A stretch of 64,000 nucleotides of DNA from Labyrinthula sp. Ha (lineage: Eukaryota; Sar; Bigyra; Labyrinthulida; Labyrinthulaceae): assembly GCA_015227615.1 (NCBI GenBank), contig JAALGZ010000008.1:62001-126000 (forward strand). Direction: 5' to 3'. Shown here one piece after another: positions 54,096-64,000 of this stretch. The notes under the pieces were generated by a model. The model was not told the origin of the DNA and searched no databases. It saw only the letters and a list, made by a program, of their open reading frames with translations. The position numbers and the translations under genes were made by a program. Position 1 is the first letter of the stretch. Each line of letters begins with the position of its first letter.

Positions 54096-54653
54096 ATGAA
54101 TATCCACGAAGCCAAAATACTATCGATAGAAAACTCTGCATCCGGAAACATCAGCCAAAAATTAAGAGTAATAATTGAGACACACCAAGTTGAAGACTTT
54201 ATCTCATCTTTAAATTCTCGGAGAACTGAGCTTTCAAAACAACTTGAGCCTGAAACGTCAGCTTCCACGGACGAAAAATTGCAAGTAAATTTCGTTAAGT
54301 TTTTCACGAACTTTCAAACAATTGAGAAACATGAGAATAAGTTAAGTATAATAAAAGCCCGTTATTTAAGCCTTCTTGAAAATAATTCGGCTTTAATAAC
54401 AAAATTTAGAAATAGTGTTAAAGAATTACAACAAGCAGAAGAACAAGAAAAAGAGATCAGAGAAAAAGAAACGAAGTTGAATAAGTTTCAGGAAGCTTTA
54501 TATATCCTGAAAAGTATTAAAAGCCTGGAAAAGAGTTCTCATCCTGAGCTAGTCAAGGCTTTCTTAATAAATAAGTGCAGGCAGAAGTTGGAAGAAATTC
54601 AAGACGTGAAAGTAGATGAAATGTTGAATAATTTAGGAGTTAGACTTTGGTGA
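54096..54653 (+). CDS. Coiled-coil protein, 185 aa, unrecognised
   Basis: Single exon from the first ATG. Residues ~35-135 are rich in Glu, Lys and Leu with heptad-like spacing (LSKQLEPET, KELQQAEEQEKEIREKETKL), indicating a long coiled coil; there is no signal peptide or membrane segment. Size and layout are like small subunits of cytoskeletal or kinetochore assemblies (for example dynactin p24), but no specific similarity can be shown. Its TGA stop lies inside the 3' coding end of LSM3 on the other strand, giving a 21-bp antisense coding overlap. Confidence 0.6.
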   Translation: MNIHEAKILSIENSASGNISQKLRVIIETHQVEDFISSLNSRRTELSKQLEPETSASTDEKLQVNFVKFFTNFQTIEKHENKLSIIKARYLSLLENNSALITKFRNSVKELQQAEEQEKEIREKETKLNKFQEALYILKSIKSLEKSSHPELVKAFLINKCRQKLEEIQDVKVDEMLNNLGVRLW

Positions 54654-54912
54654 CAGTAAAATAACTCCATCTCCTCTAACAAATAACATGTCTCTCTTTT
54701 TAACTTCTTTTTCTTTGTTTGGAGTTGTAATTTCTTCCGTCACTTTGCTCAAAACAAGGTTCAGGTGCTGATCAAATGCCTAAGGTAGTGAAAAGCCATA
54801 TAAAAATTACGTGAAGAAATCCAACTAATTTTCGTCCCGCTCGGCACTTCACGATTACTTCTTCCCCCAATGAGAGCTCAACTAGGTCTAATGGTTTATC
54901 TAAAGATCCCAT
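54633..54912 (-). CDS. LSM3: LSM3, U6 snRNA-associated Sm-like protein
   Basis: Two exons: 54811-54912 (34 codons) and 54633-54779 (48 codons plus stop), separated by a 31-nt GT-AG intron at 54780-54810 in phase 0. The 82-aa product matches LSM3 along its length: PLDLVELSLGEEVIVKCRAG (Sm1 motif), then GFLH | AFDQHLNLVL across the splice junction, and the Sm2 motif KRDMLFVRGDGVILLSP. LSM3 is in both the cytoplasmic Lsm1-7 ring (mRNA decay) and the nuclear Lsm2-8 ring (U6 snRNA binding, splicing). Without the intron the frame is broken, so the splice is required. It is divergent from RPL11 with 187 bp between start codons. Confidence 0.93.
54780..54810 (-). other. 31-nt intron of LSM3
   Basis: Starts GTAATT and ends CTTAG on the minus strand; T-rich in the middle. 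Removal restores the conserved FLH-AFDQHLN junction of LSM3. Confidence 0.92.
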
Positions 54913-55099
54913 TACTTTCAGTAATTCAACATTATATAGAAATCAGGGCTGTTGGTAATGTCAAACTGTGCTAAACAGCAAATTCCCCAAAATACCAACC
55001 TGTTAAACAATAAAAACCAACAAAAAGATAGATGGTAGAATTGTTATTTCTTTCATTAATTCTTAGACTTCTGCACAAAAAGATAAGAAAACAAACCCA
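54913..55099. promoter_or_regulatory. Divergent promoter region LSM3 / RPL11
   Basis: 187 bp between two divergent housekeeping start codons, so both promoters must lie here or overlap the neighbouring genes. No TATA box or other known motif stands out. Confidence 0.5.
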
Positions 55100-55625
55100 A
55101 TGAGGGAGTTACGAGTAGAAAAGCTTGTTTTGAACATATCTGTTGGTGAGAGTGGAGATAAGCTTACAAGGGCAAGTAAAGTGCTGGAACAACTTTCAGA
55201 GCAGAAGGTATGTCAAAGTAAGGCAAAATATACTCTTCGTGGATTTGGTATCAGAAGAAACGAAAAAATTGCTTGTCATGTAACTGTATAATCATTTTTT
55301 AGCAATAAAACTTTAGGTAAGAGGAGAAAAGGCTCTTGAAATTATTGAAAGAGGATTAAAGGTCAAGGAATACGAGTTAGAGCACAAAAATTTTTCAAAC
55401 AGTGGAAACTTTGGATTTGGTATTGACGAGCATATTGATCTTGGTTTGAAATATGATCCTAACACTGGAATTTACGGAATGGACTTTTACGTTGTTATGG
55501 GAAGGAAAGGTTTCAGAGTTTCTAAGAGAAAGAAATGCAGAAGAAGAATTGGTGCTCCACATAAGGTTACTAAAGAAGAAACTAAGGCATGGTTCAAACA
55601 GAAATTTGATGGCGTTCTTCTTTAA
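55100..55625 (+). CDS. RPL11: 60S ribosomal protein L11 (uL5)
   Basis: Two exons, 55100-55285 and 55317-55625, giving 164 aa. The protein follows eukaryotic RPL11 throughout: [47 protein letters not shown] | [49 protein letters not shown] and [15 protein letters not shown]. uL5 binds 5S rRNA in the central protuberance of the large subunit. The start is at the conserved MRELR; the short N-terminal extension present in animals is absent. The intron is phase 0 and 31 nt long. The 3' end is 456 bp from the convergent AP-4 beta gene. Confidence 0.97.
55286..55316 (+). other. 31-nt intron of RPL11
   Basis: Starts GTATAA and ends CTTTAG. It contains an in-frame stop if retained, and its removal restores the HVT-VRG junction conserved in RPL11. 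Same length as the LSM3 intron. Confidence 0.95.
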
Positions 55626-56081
55626 TTCTTAAGAGATTAAGAACTACCCCTCATACAGGAAGCTGCGAAGAGCTGAATTTAGTTCTTAAACCAGGCGTCG
55701 CAGGATTAATAAACATGTCACCTGTTTTTGTCAAGAACTGTCTCAGCTCTAGCATGTCTATAATGTTTTTCCAGCTCTTTTAAAATAAAAATGAGCTTTG
55801 TGTTAAAAAATGTGAAGTTTCACGACTTAAACCTACTGGTAAGTTTGAGAACATGACATAAACCAAAAAGGATTCTTTCGGAGTAAGGAAAAACTTGTGA
55901 GAAAAAAGATATGGACTAACTTTCTTTTTGTTGAGGGAGTATTTACACTTTCACCTTGCCTCTACATCTTGAATAAATAGAATGTCGTCGACCAAGATTC
56001 GAAAAGTAAACATTTCTGTTAGTAGAAAACAGACAAAGACAATTTCTTTCAATGCAGCTTCTACCCAGAAGCATTCATAAA
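55626..56081. other. Spacer between convergent RPL11 and AP-4 beta
   Basis: Contains two short ATG frames on the plus strand: one at ~55790 (MSFVLKNVKFHDLNLL, followed by a GTAAGT) and a 32-codon basic frame at 55982-56080 (MSSTKIRKVNISVSRKQTK). They could be exons of a small gene, but the phases across a GTAAGT...AG splice do not join them, so no gene is called. Confidence 0.3.
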
Positions 56082-58484
56082 TTAAAATGCTTCATTTAAT
56101 ACTTTTTCAAGATGTGTTTTGAAGAACTCGGTGTCAGAACCCTTTTCAGACTTTACCACCAGTTTGGAGGAAATATTCGAAACCAGTAACTCACCTAAGT
56201 AAATGTGCTCCGACTTTGCGTAAATAAAAAATTTGACACCCTCATTAACTGATCCTGATGCAAGAATTTTGACAGAAATAGTTTGTAATGCCTTTTCCAC
56301 TGTCGTAACTATTTCAGAAATAGTTCTCGCTCCAGTGGAGATCATCAGAATATAATCTTTCGATGGAGATAAACTTCTCCAAACTCCTCGGAATTTCATT
56401 TTATCCATGGAAAACGATGTCTCAAAGCCCATAGTTTTGTGGCCATTTTCTTCAGGTTTAATAAGGTCATGAAAAAAATTATCCTTGTGTGGAACGGTGC
56501 TGTTCTTTGGAGTTTCTGACTTTCCAAAATCAAGCAACATATCATTTTCTTCTTCATGTGGCTCCATCACTTTGGCTTCAAGCCTTTTTTCCCCTTCTCC
56601 TAGCGTCTCGTCACCATTATACGTACCAAATCGACTCATGTTCTTCTCAAAAATAACACTTAAGGAGTTGAAACCAAGCTCAGTATTCTTGCAGTTGCCT
56701 TCTCTTTCACTTGGAAGTTGCATCATTGCTTTAGCATAGGCTATTGGATCTGCCTTCAAACATTGCACAACAAGCTTTGCCTTTTCTAGTGTTAGGAATT
56801 CAACTTTACTTGCAGTCAAAAGTTTGTAACTCTGATCAAAAACCTTCTTGCAGTTTTCCCCTTGCCTTAAATAGGTTCTCGTGCATGCATAAAAGAGCTC
56901 CAACCTATATTGATCACTCATGTTTTCCTGGAGGCTATTAAGCAGTCTCAGCAAGACTTCCCCAGTTGACTTCATACCAGAGCAATAATATCCCAATAGC
57001 CTAACTATCAGCTTTAAATTTTCTTCAGATACTTTTCGCACTGCTTCTCTCACATTGTTGCTTAGCTCCACTGACTCTTCATCATCAAGAATTTTTAAAT
57101 CATTCAAGACTTTGTATGAGACTTTCCTCAAACGCTTAGCATTCTGTTTAGCTAACTTTGGAGTATCAAGCAGAATTTGACAATAACTCTTTAAGGCGCA
57201 TGACCTACAAAATATCGAAGTCAATCCTTTCATCTTTGTCAACCTTAGGACTTGGTTCAGAATACCTTCAGCACTTCCGGGTACTTTAGAAACAATTCTA
57301 GGAAAGCTGCCCAGAGCCTTACTAGCCAGGATTAAGTTACGATTTTCCGCATAGAAAGATATTTCAGCAACAATTATATCTACATTTACAACGTTACAAA
57401 GTTCAGCTAGAATTTCCAGCTTTGATATTTGGTTCCACATAGGTTCAGAAAAAAGAAGATAGAAATGCCGGTACTCATCGTCAAAAACTCCTGGAAATTT
57501 TTTAGAAAGCAGCAAAATATGTTTAAGCAAAGAATATTGCAACTCTGGAGAACTACTTCCAAGCATCCGAAGCATTGGTTGAAGCAAGCGAGCCAATACC
57601 TTATATTTCAGGTTCTTCATGCCTGGAATTTCATTACTATTAACAACTTTTAAAAAGCATTCAACCGTAGAGAGACACAAAGCAGAATTGTTTGATTTCA
57701 AGAACGGGTCCAAGATATTGAACAGTTTCAAAACAGATGATTCATCTTTGACTACATACTTCTCAGAAACCAAACGCAAAACAAATGTTGCTTGCCACTC
57801 TTCAAACCCTGCAATTCTCTTTAAGAGCTCATCCAAATCCCTTTCATCAACAACCAAACCACCTGACCCAGAAAGTATTTCATTAAGAACCATACATGCA
57901 GAAATAGCAACATCTCCCTCAAAATCTCCCATCATTTGATACAGCTTGTTCACTAAATCGGTTTTTACATTTTCATCAATTTCAAACCCCTGATCAATTT
58001 TAACGGCTTCATCAGAGAGCGCATAGAACTTACAAATTGCTAATACTGCACATTTTCGCACATACGAAGATTTATCCGTTAATCCTTTTTCAATCTGAGG
58101 AGTTAAATATTGAACCGTTGAAATTAATCCCAGAGAAGAAAGTGATCGAAGAGCTAATCCACGAATCATAGGATCGACATCAGAACAGTCCTTGGTCATT
58201 GTGTTAATACAAAGAGTTGCAACTTCTTCATTTGATCTAGCATATTTAGACATGAATAAATAACAAAGTTTCTTTACAACAATGTCGTTAGTGCTTGCTG
58301 CCATGACAATGTCTGGAAAAAGTCTTGAGACGTCATATCCCAGTGTCATGTAGGCTATAACCTTTTTTATGACTTCTTGCTTTTTGTGTGGATTATTTTG
58401 AACTTTTGGGTTGCGAAGAAGTGATTGTAATTCTGTTACTTCGGTTTTTCTACCTTCTGCGAAGTATACACTGTTTCTGCTCAT
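56082..58484 (-). CDS. AP4B1: Beta-type adaptin, most like AP-4 complex subunit beta
   Basis: 800 aa, single exon, ATG at 58484. Residues ~1-530 are the HEAT-repeat trunk of large adaptins, with the beta-adaptin N-terminus VIKKVIAYMTLGYDVSRLFPDI and VKKLCYLFMSKYA. KDCSDVDPMIRGLALRSL follows, where the 'CSDxxPMxRGLALRS' wording and the preceding 'A-S-T-x-D-I-V-x-K-K-L' fit AP-4 beta better than AP-1/2 (which have TVGKDVSALFPDV and EDPNPLIRALAVRT). A polar hinge covers ~600-690. The C-terminal ~110 residues form an appendage-like domain (KFRGVWRSLSPSK ... IYLGELLVSN), again like AP-4 beta. AP-4 is a clathrin-independent coat at the trans-Golgi network. No typical clathrin box is seen in the hinge, although LLDFG is present. 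Confidence 0.8.
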   Translation of the reverse strand: MSRNSVYFAEGRKTEVTELQSLLRNPKVQNNPHKKQEVIKKVIAYMTLGYDVSRLFPDIVMAASTNDIVVKKLCYLFMSKYARSNEEVATLCINTMTKDCSDVDPMIRGLALRSLSSLGLISTVQYLTPQIEKGLTDKSSYVRKCAVLAICKFYALSDEAVKIDQGFEIDENVKTDLVNKLYQMMGDFEGDVAISACMVLNEILSGSGGLVVDERDLDELLKRIAGFEEWQATFVLRLVSEKYVVKDESSVLKLFNILDPFLKSNNSALCLSTVECFLKVVNSNEIPGMKNLKYKVLARLLQPMLRMLGSSSPELQYSLLKHILLLSKKFPGVFDDEYRHFYLLFSEPMWNQISKLEILAELCNVVNVDIIVAEISFYAENRNLILASKALGSFPRIVSKVPGSAEGILNQVLRLTKMKGLTSIFCRSCALKSYCQILLDTPKLAKQNAKRLRKVSYKVLNDLKILDDEESVELSNNVREAVRKVSEENLKLIVRLLGYYCSGMKSTGEVLLRLLNSLQENMSDQYRLELFYACTRTYLRQGENCKKVFDQSYKLLTASKVEFLTLEKAKLVVQCLKADPIAYAKAMMQLPSEREGNCKNTELGFNSLSVIFEKNMSRFGTYNGDETLGEGEKRLEAKVMEPHEEENDMLLDFGKSETPKNSTVPHKDNFFHDLIKPEENGHKTMGFETSFSMDKMKFRGVWRSLSPSKDYILMISTGARTISEIVTTVEKALQTISVKILASGSVNEGVKFFIYAKSEHIYLGELLVSNISSKLVVKSEKGSDTEFFKTHLEKVLNEAF

Positions 58485-61400
58485 CTTTTATTATGGATTT
58501 TTCTTGTATCTTAAGTAAGTTTCACTTGGTAGTAGTTTTGGGGAAATTTGCAGAAAGCTCTTTTTTTCTTCATGTATAGATAAACTATTGAGTAGAAAAT
58601 GTCTTGACTAGGAGTGCACAATGAGGAAGCTCCTCTTTAAGGAAAAAAGAATCCATAAAATTCAGATATTAATGTCAAAGTTCCCATTATAGATTTCATT
58701 GAATATTCTCAATGAGTTCCTCAGTCCTCACTCAATGTGGAATCGAAACTCGCTCACACTCAGTGAGTTTCTAGTAAAATTACGCAAAAGTCAGAGCGAG
58801 TTCTAATTTACAACTTGATTTTCAACTCTGTCAATAATCACTTATACTTGTTGCGCTTTTCATGTTATTATTACGGTAAAAGTAGGTTGCAGATTCTACC
58901 TTTTTCAGGTCATTTTTGCATGTTGCGAGCTACTGCAGCTATCACCTTCTCTGTCTTCTTCAACGAGCTTCTGGCACATCAATGGGTTAGCCAAAAGACC
59001 GTACAATAGAATTTTTCCCTATGTCAAGTTTTTGCATCTTGCTCAAAAACAATTTCTGAATTAACTCAACTTACCTAGTCTTAAATTTAACAAATTAAAA
59101 TTTAGTAACCTCAATGCCTATACTCCTACTGCACTTTTATAGACAAAACAGAAAATGTATTAAGCTCTATAGTTATTATACCAATAGAGTTGATAGTGCA
59201 TAGCTACAATTCAACATTAGATAGGTTTATTGCCCCATATTTCTGTAAGAGGGATACCAAAACAAAAACGTTTATATTGAAATCTGAAACTGCCACGATA
59301 GTTTTCTAGTTATGTCATCTTTCCTTTGATGGGGTTTGTAATCGGAAACAATTTCGCAAATTTATTCTACAAATATTTTAGCCAGTTTAAAATTTTGTCT
59401 TTTCTTCACTCAACTCTTGGTTTTATGCTTTAGAGATAGTTACTTGTGTTACCAAGTAATGCAGAAAATAATTTCAACTTACCCAATGAGAGATTGATTC
59501 TAACCTGTTTACATTTCTATTTTCAAACTTTTTAATTGACATGAGTTACATATGATTTGTAAGTCTTTAAGATTTGCCTGTAGTTGTATTGTCTAAGGTA
59601 GTAACAAAATAAATGACAGTTAATGATAAACATTAGTCTTGAGTCAGAGGCAAAGATATTAAATATTTCCTAATTAGTAGTGCAACTGATAACATTAGGA
59701 TTAATAATCTGCAACAAACATACAAGAATTTCATGCTAAATTAATCTGCTTTTAACTCATAGTTCAAACCATAGCATGAGGGTAATAAACTTTTCTGATA
59801 TTAGTTTTTGGATTATAATTCCTTGGAGCAATAATTATATATGAAATCGTGTCATTCTATAATAGTCAAAATCAATCATTGTATAAATCTGTTTCAATTT
59901 TACAAGAACATACAGATGTCACAAAACTACACTCCGAGTTGAACTATAAAAAATGGAGCTGTTGATACTTATTTTGAGCTGATGTCTCGAATCATACCGT
60001 AATGATGGTGAGATGATTCTCTTTAGCTAAGCTACTAACTTTAGTGTAGCGCATTGTTTCTCATTATATATATGGCAAGTGAATAAATAATTATTTTCAT
60101 GATATATGCCATGGCTGCTAATATAAAACTCGTCTTGGAAGAGATAATAGTAACGATTTAATAAGTTAGTTTTAACTTAAAATATATCCTGTAACTATTA
60201 CCACATAAATAGCAATATCTCGTACTAGTATATTTAAGCAATAAACTTGATGATATAATTCTACTAATGAGAATAAAATAGAATAGCTGAAATCTTTCTC
60301 TTGTGTTAAAGAATACTCGGTAATACTTAGTCAATCAAATTGCGCACCCCAATCACATTCTAAGTAATGTATCCGTGATCTGGTACATAGGCAGCAATAA
60401 ACGAATAACAAACTCTTTCAACTACTGTCTCTTATTTTAACGTCTTTAATACGTCTTATCAAATATTAAACATCTTACCCATTCCTATGCTTTTCGTATA
60501 ACTGTATAGAAAAAGGAATGCAAAGATAACTGATAGAGACAGGATATGAGTAGAGACATTCATGGCTAATGACTGTAGTAACTACAAGCTCAGAGTTTAT
60601 GATATTGAGGAGAGCCATATTTAAAAAAAGTAATGAATAAACATTTTCTAACTTTGGATTAGACTGCTTCGAACCAAAGCTATAGTCTAATAAGTAATTT
60701 CTTGTTTAGAATATATATAATGATTGAATTAAGCTATTTTATTAGGGACTCTAAGGTTCAGTAGCGTATATATTTTTTACAATTTGCTCTCGTTTGTCTG
60801 ATTATGCATTACTGAAAGAATATTACTACTTATACCATAATTCGATTACCATGTTCTTCTTTTTAACTAAAGCTAATTGGTGGGTAAATATAAAGTTCTT
60901 TGCATTTTAACTACGGGTTTTGGGCCTTATAATCCTCACAAATAAAAAATATTCACTATACCTATTGAATTTATAAATCTATAGTTATTTGTTTGGTTTT
61001 TAAGCAGAGATTATATTTAACAACCATTGAAACTTAATATTACTGCAAAGGAAGAAACATAGATAATTCTTAAACAAGTATGTCTTTAGGGGCCTAAGAT
61101 CAATATTACCCATCAGCATCTACATTAATATAAATTTAACTACCCCACCTAGGCTCAAGTATGAATACATACGAAAAATTGTGAATTAAATATGAATTAA
61201 GGGTTCTCACGTTGAGCGAAATCCCATATTATCCCTTAATTTTTATCGGTTTCATTTAAAACCTTTATCATAATCAGGATATCAATTAATTTTAGGTACA
61301 TATTATTGTCGTAGTATCGACTAGCAAAGTAACCGAGAAAAAAATTACAGCAATTTTATTGCATGAAGTTAATAGTTATCTAAATAGATAACACTTAGAG

Positions 61401-62068
61401 CTACACTGTTGTTTGTTTTACATCTCTTCAAACGAGTTAGTTGTTGAAACTTATGTATTCTTTGTAGCTTGAGGAAAGGTTGCTAAGTATATTGTTGGAA
61501 TGAGTGTTCGTGTAGCAAGAATGTTGCTTCAAGAAAACGCAATACTAAAGGTATATATACATTAACAATCATAATTTATGGTGCCTCACTAGATTTTTAC
61601 TGTATCCACAATCAATATTTATTTTCTGGTTAACAGAATTAGATCCAGAGATTCGGCCTTTCAATCCGGGAGAAAGTGCGATACTAGAGGGCTCAGAAAG
61701 TTATCTGAGGGCCTACTGAGAAGTGTCTGTGTGGATTAGATTACAGAATGCTCGGTAATTAACAAGACTATAGATTTATACCAGTTTTTAGTATTTCTTA
61801 TAGAAGCTCTGTATAAGAATTTAAGATTGAAACAATACAAATGAAAATATGAGATAAACTTGGAACAAAATGGCAAATTTCGCTTATATTACTACAATTT
61901 TCTTATTTTTTTTTAAACATTTTTGCTAGTATTATTCTAATAGTAATCATTAATAAGCTTTTTCGTAATGTAGAAGCCAAAACACGGATTGGGTTATACA
62001 TATTAATGGACTTCATAAAATATCATAGGAATGCCAACTTCCGCTCCAATAGTACCTCCCCCTCAAGA
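58485..62068. other. Long A+T-rich stretch, no gene seen
   Basis: First ~100 bp are the upstream region of AP-4 beta and contain CACTTGGT at ~58529. Near 58700-58800 there is a patch of short inverted repeats (CTCACACTCAGTGAG). A short protein-like piece (VRVARMLLQENAILK) occurs near 61506-61550 without a sustained frame. No gene, tRNA or retroelement motif could be supported. Confidence 0.4.
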
Positions 62069-62296
62069 GTGGGGATTGGATTTGATATATTGACACTATA
62101 TAAATAAGCGTCTTTCCCATATTTTCTCACTTGATAGTCATTAATATTGAGAAAATTCTTTTGATTCATTATTGGAATAAAATTGACTATAAACAAAGAA
62201 TTGCAATGGTTTGAAAATTATCGAAATTAATCAACAAGAGGAATGGGGGAATTTTTTTCTAGATAAATTATCAATGAGTCAAATCCAATCCACCAC
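62069..62296 (+). mobile_element. MITE copy D, internally deleted (~228 bp)
   Basis: Shortest member of the family but with the best terminal inverted repeat: left GTGGGGATTGGATTTGATA, right TCAAATCCAATCCACCAC (GGATTGGATTTGA is perfect on both sides). Sub-terminal blocks ACTATAAACAAAGAATTG...AATTAATCAACAAGAG and GATAAATTATCAATGAG match the right half of copies A and C; the middle ~250 bp is missing. Confidence 0.7.
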
Positions 62297-64000
62297 AATA
62301 GATAAAAAAATATTCTAAAAGAAAAATTGATATAGTCCAGATTCTTGACGTATGTACATATTTACTATTTGGAACAGTTTTAATCGGTAGCGTGAATTAT
62401 TCATCAAGGAGGTAAATATTCTATAGAGTAGAGAATTTTTTCTTATAGTGCTTAACATTTTAATTTTTTTGATTTGAAAAGTTTTATTTAGAAAACCGGT
62501 TACAGTTTTTGGGGAGAAGATATTGGATTTGTTTTTTTTTTGAATATTTAGACGGCTTCAACACCATGATGGTATTATTATATTGGGTAGTATTGAAGAG
62601 TAATTATAGAAGATTGCAAGAATACTGAGGTTCCAGTTTAATATAGTTCAAAGTTGACGACATTTTCCCTGTACATTTTCTTCCACTTATTCAATGGTAT
62701 TAGCGGAAACCAATTATCTATCAGGTTAAAATGAGCACGGTCCATATAACCACTTACTTTTCTAAGGATAACCATTTCTAAGACATTGTACATATTCCTT
62801 TCGAGGATTCTTAGGGAATCCCAAAATATTATTTTACACTATCTAACCTATCTTATTATGAAGCAACAGTGTCTTGCTATGATATTTATTCCCCTGCAGC
62901 TTCAATCAACATTGTGAAATAAATGTTTCAATATTTTTTGAAAGTCTTAACCCGAACCTATCATTTGAATAGATAGTTCATATTCTTAATACAACCAGAG
63001 ACTGGATATTCATGGCTATCACATATGCTCGATATGTTAATGGAATGTGTTAAAAAGTCTTAATATTTCTAACTTAAAGTTATAAAGAAACAAATTTCAA
63101 ACTACAAAAACATTATCTATGTTTTGTCTTCAAAATAGACACAGGGGTTACTATATGAGACTGATGTGTGAACTTAATGGTTTTATTATCTGTTCCCTCC
63201 ATTATTACTGATGAGAGGGCTACTGTTCTATTATCATATTTTCTTATCATCAAACGAAACAATTATGGTGGTAAGGCTTTTCATAGACTCGGTTTCTTAA
63301 GAATATTGTCTTCGGCACTTAACTGGTTGTATTTTAATGACTTTGTTAATTGTTGCCGACTGTTCAATTTCATATCTTGAATATTCACGTTACCACATTG
63401 GACCATATATTCTATTCATACCTTTTTATTCTTGTCTTTTTATTTATTTGCACCACGAGTCTAGTTTCAGTCATACTTCACTGTTAGATATAGGATTTTT
63501 CATAGATTTCCTTACATTAATTTTCGCATTTGACCTGTTTTCTGGACTCCATTAAAAAATCCAGAACGTTTGTCAGCAGGTTCTATAGCTACTTATCTAG
63601 TTAAGTTTTTGTATATCTCCATATAGTGTCACATTGTTCATTTTATCTTTTTTATTGGTAAAATGTTGATTCATCGGATCTTCTCTATTGGTATTTTTTT
63701 TTTGCCTAGGCATATTAATTCAAAAATCCCTTTTAATTATATATCATAATAGTTAGGAACTCTTGCGAAATAGTAATATGTCATAAATTGATAAAATATT
63801 TAAATCTCTCAAATTTTATCTTTCAAAAAGGAATCTATTCCCAATCAATACATATTGCTCCTCTCAGAATTGAAATTGTATACTTCATCGTGGAATTTGT
63901 TACTACCCTGGAACCATAATATGGTTGCTTACTTATTTTCCTTTAACAGTATTACATTTTCTGTTTCCTTGTAATGGATTATTTGTTAGCCACTTGTGGT
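62297..64000. other. A+T-rich end of the window, no gene seen
   Basis: Two overlapping frames of about 70 codons at 63168-63555 are rich in Phe, Leu and Ser and show no recognisable domain; probably chance. Confidence 0.4.

Noticed and set aside
55790-56080. Two-exon small gene between RPL11 and AP-4 beta
   Set aside because: The two short frames do not join in phase across the GTAAGT...AG interval, and neither is recognisable alone.
63168-63555. Two overlapping 70-codon frames at the right end
   Set aside because: Hydrophobic low-information sequence typical of chance frames in A+T-rich DNA; no start context or domain.

Overview
The window is nuclear DNA from a eukaryote, most likely a unicellular protist. 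Its genes are eukaryotic: RPL11 (uL5), LSM3, UTP4/cirhin, TRM13 and a beta-adaptin closest to AP-4. RPL11 and LSM3 each contain a GT-AG intron of exactly 31 nt. No phylum can be fixed from these genes. Presence of AP-4, very short introns, a PA-domain seven-pass receptor pair and a 'GRTRRNSG' secreted family lean away from yeasts and animals and towards a SAR-like or other protist lineage (inference). The DNA is strongly A+T-rich and gene-poor. I found no tRNA, rRNA or CRISPR.

Layout. 1-4.3 kb: no intact gene, only decayed coding-like DNA. 4.4-9.2 kb: a secreted/anchored choice-of-anchor-B (LVIVD-repeat) protein, then UTP4 (convergent, 61 bp apart), then an unrecognised 348-aa protein. 10.1-14.8 kb: a MITE and a badly decayed Ty1/copia element on the minus strand. 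15.4-16.6 kb: TRM13. 16.8-26.6 kb: an almost full-length Ty3/gypsy element (minus strand, two 393-bp LTRs). Its 3' coding module carries, after integrase, a chromodomain, a Myb/SANT-like segment and an MT-A70 (METTL3-like) adenine methyltransferase domain with an intact DPPW motif. 28.1-35.3 kb: two paralogous PA-domain seven-transmembrane proteins. 36.4-38.5 kb: a second MITE copy and a second copia remnant. 38.7-39.8 kb: an unrecognised 377-aa protein. 40.1-41 kb and 47.9-48.7 kb: two copies of a cysteine-rich secreted protein, the first broken by two in-frame stop codons. 44-45 kb: a non-LTR (LINE) reverse transcriptase remnant. 45.8 kb and 62.1 kb: more MITE copies. 54.1-58.5 kb: a compact housekeeping cluster (coiled-coil protein, LSM3, RPL11, AP-4 beta). 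The rest is A+T-rich DNA in which I see little.

How the parts relate. The host genes are housekeeping functions (ribosome biogenesis, RNA modification and decay, vesicle coats) plus lineage-specific secreted and membrane protein families that have duplicated locally. The spaces between them are filled by transposons of at least four classes in different stages of decay. The standout is the gypsy element that captured a chromodomain plus MT-A70 methyltransferase. It sits directly upstream of TRM13 in the same orientation, so its 3' LTR ends about 134 bp before the TRM13 start codon.
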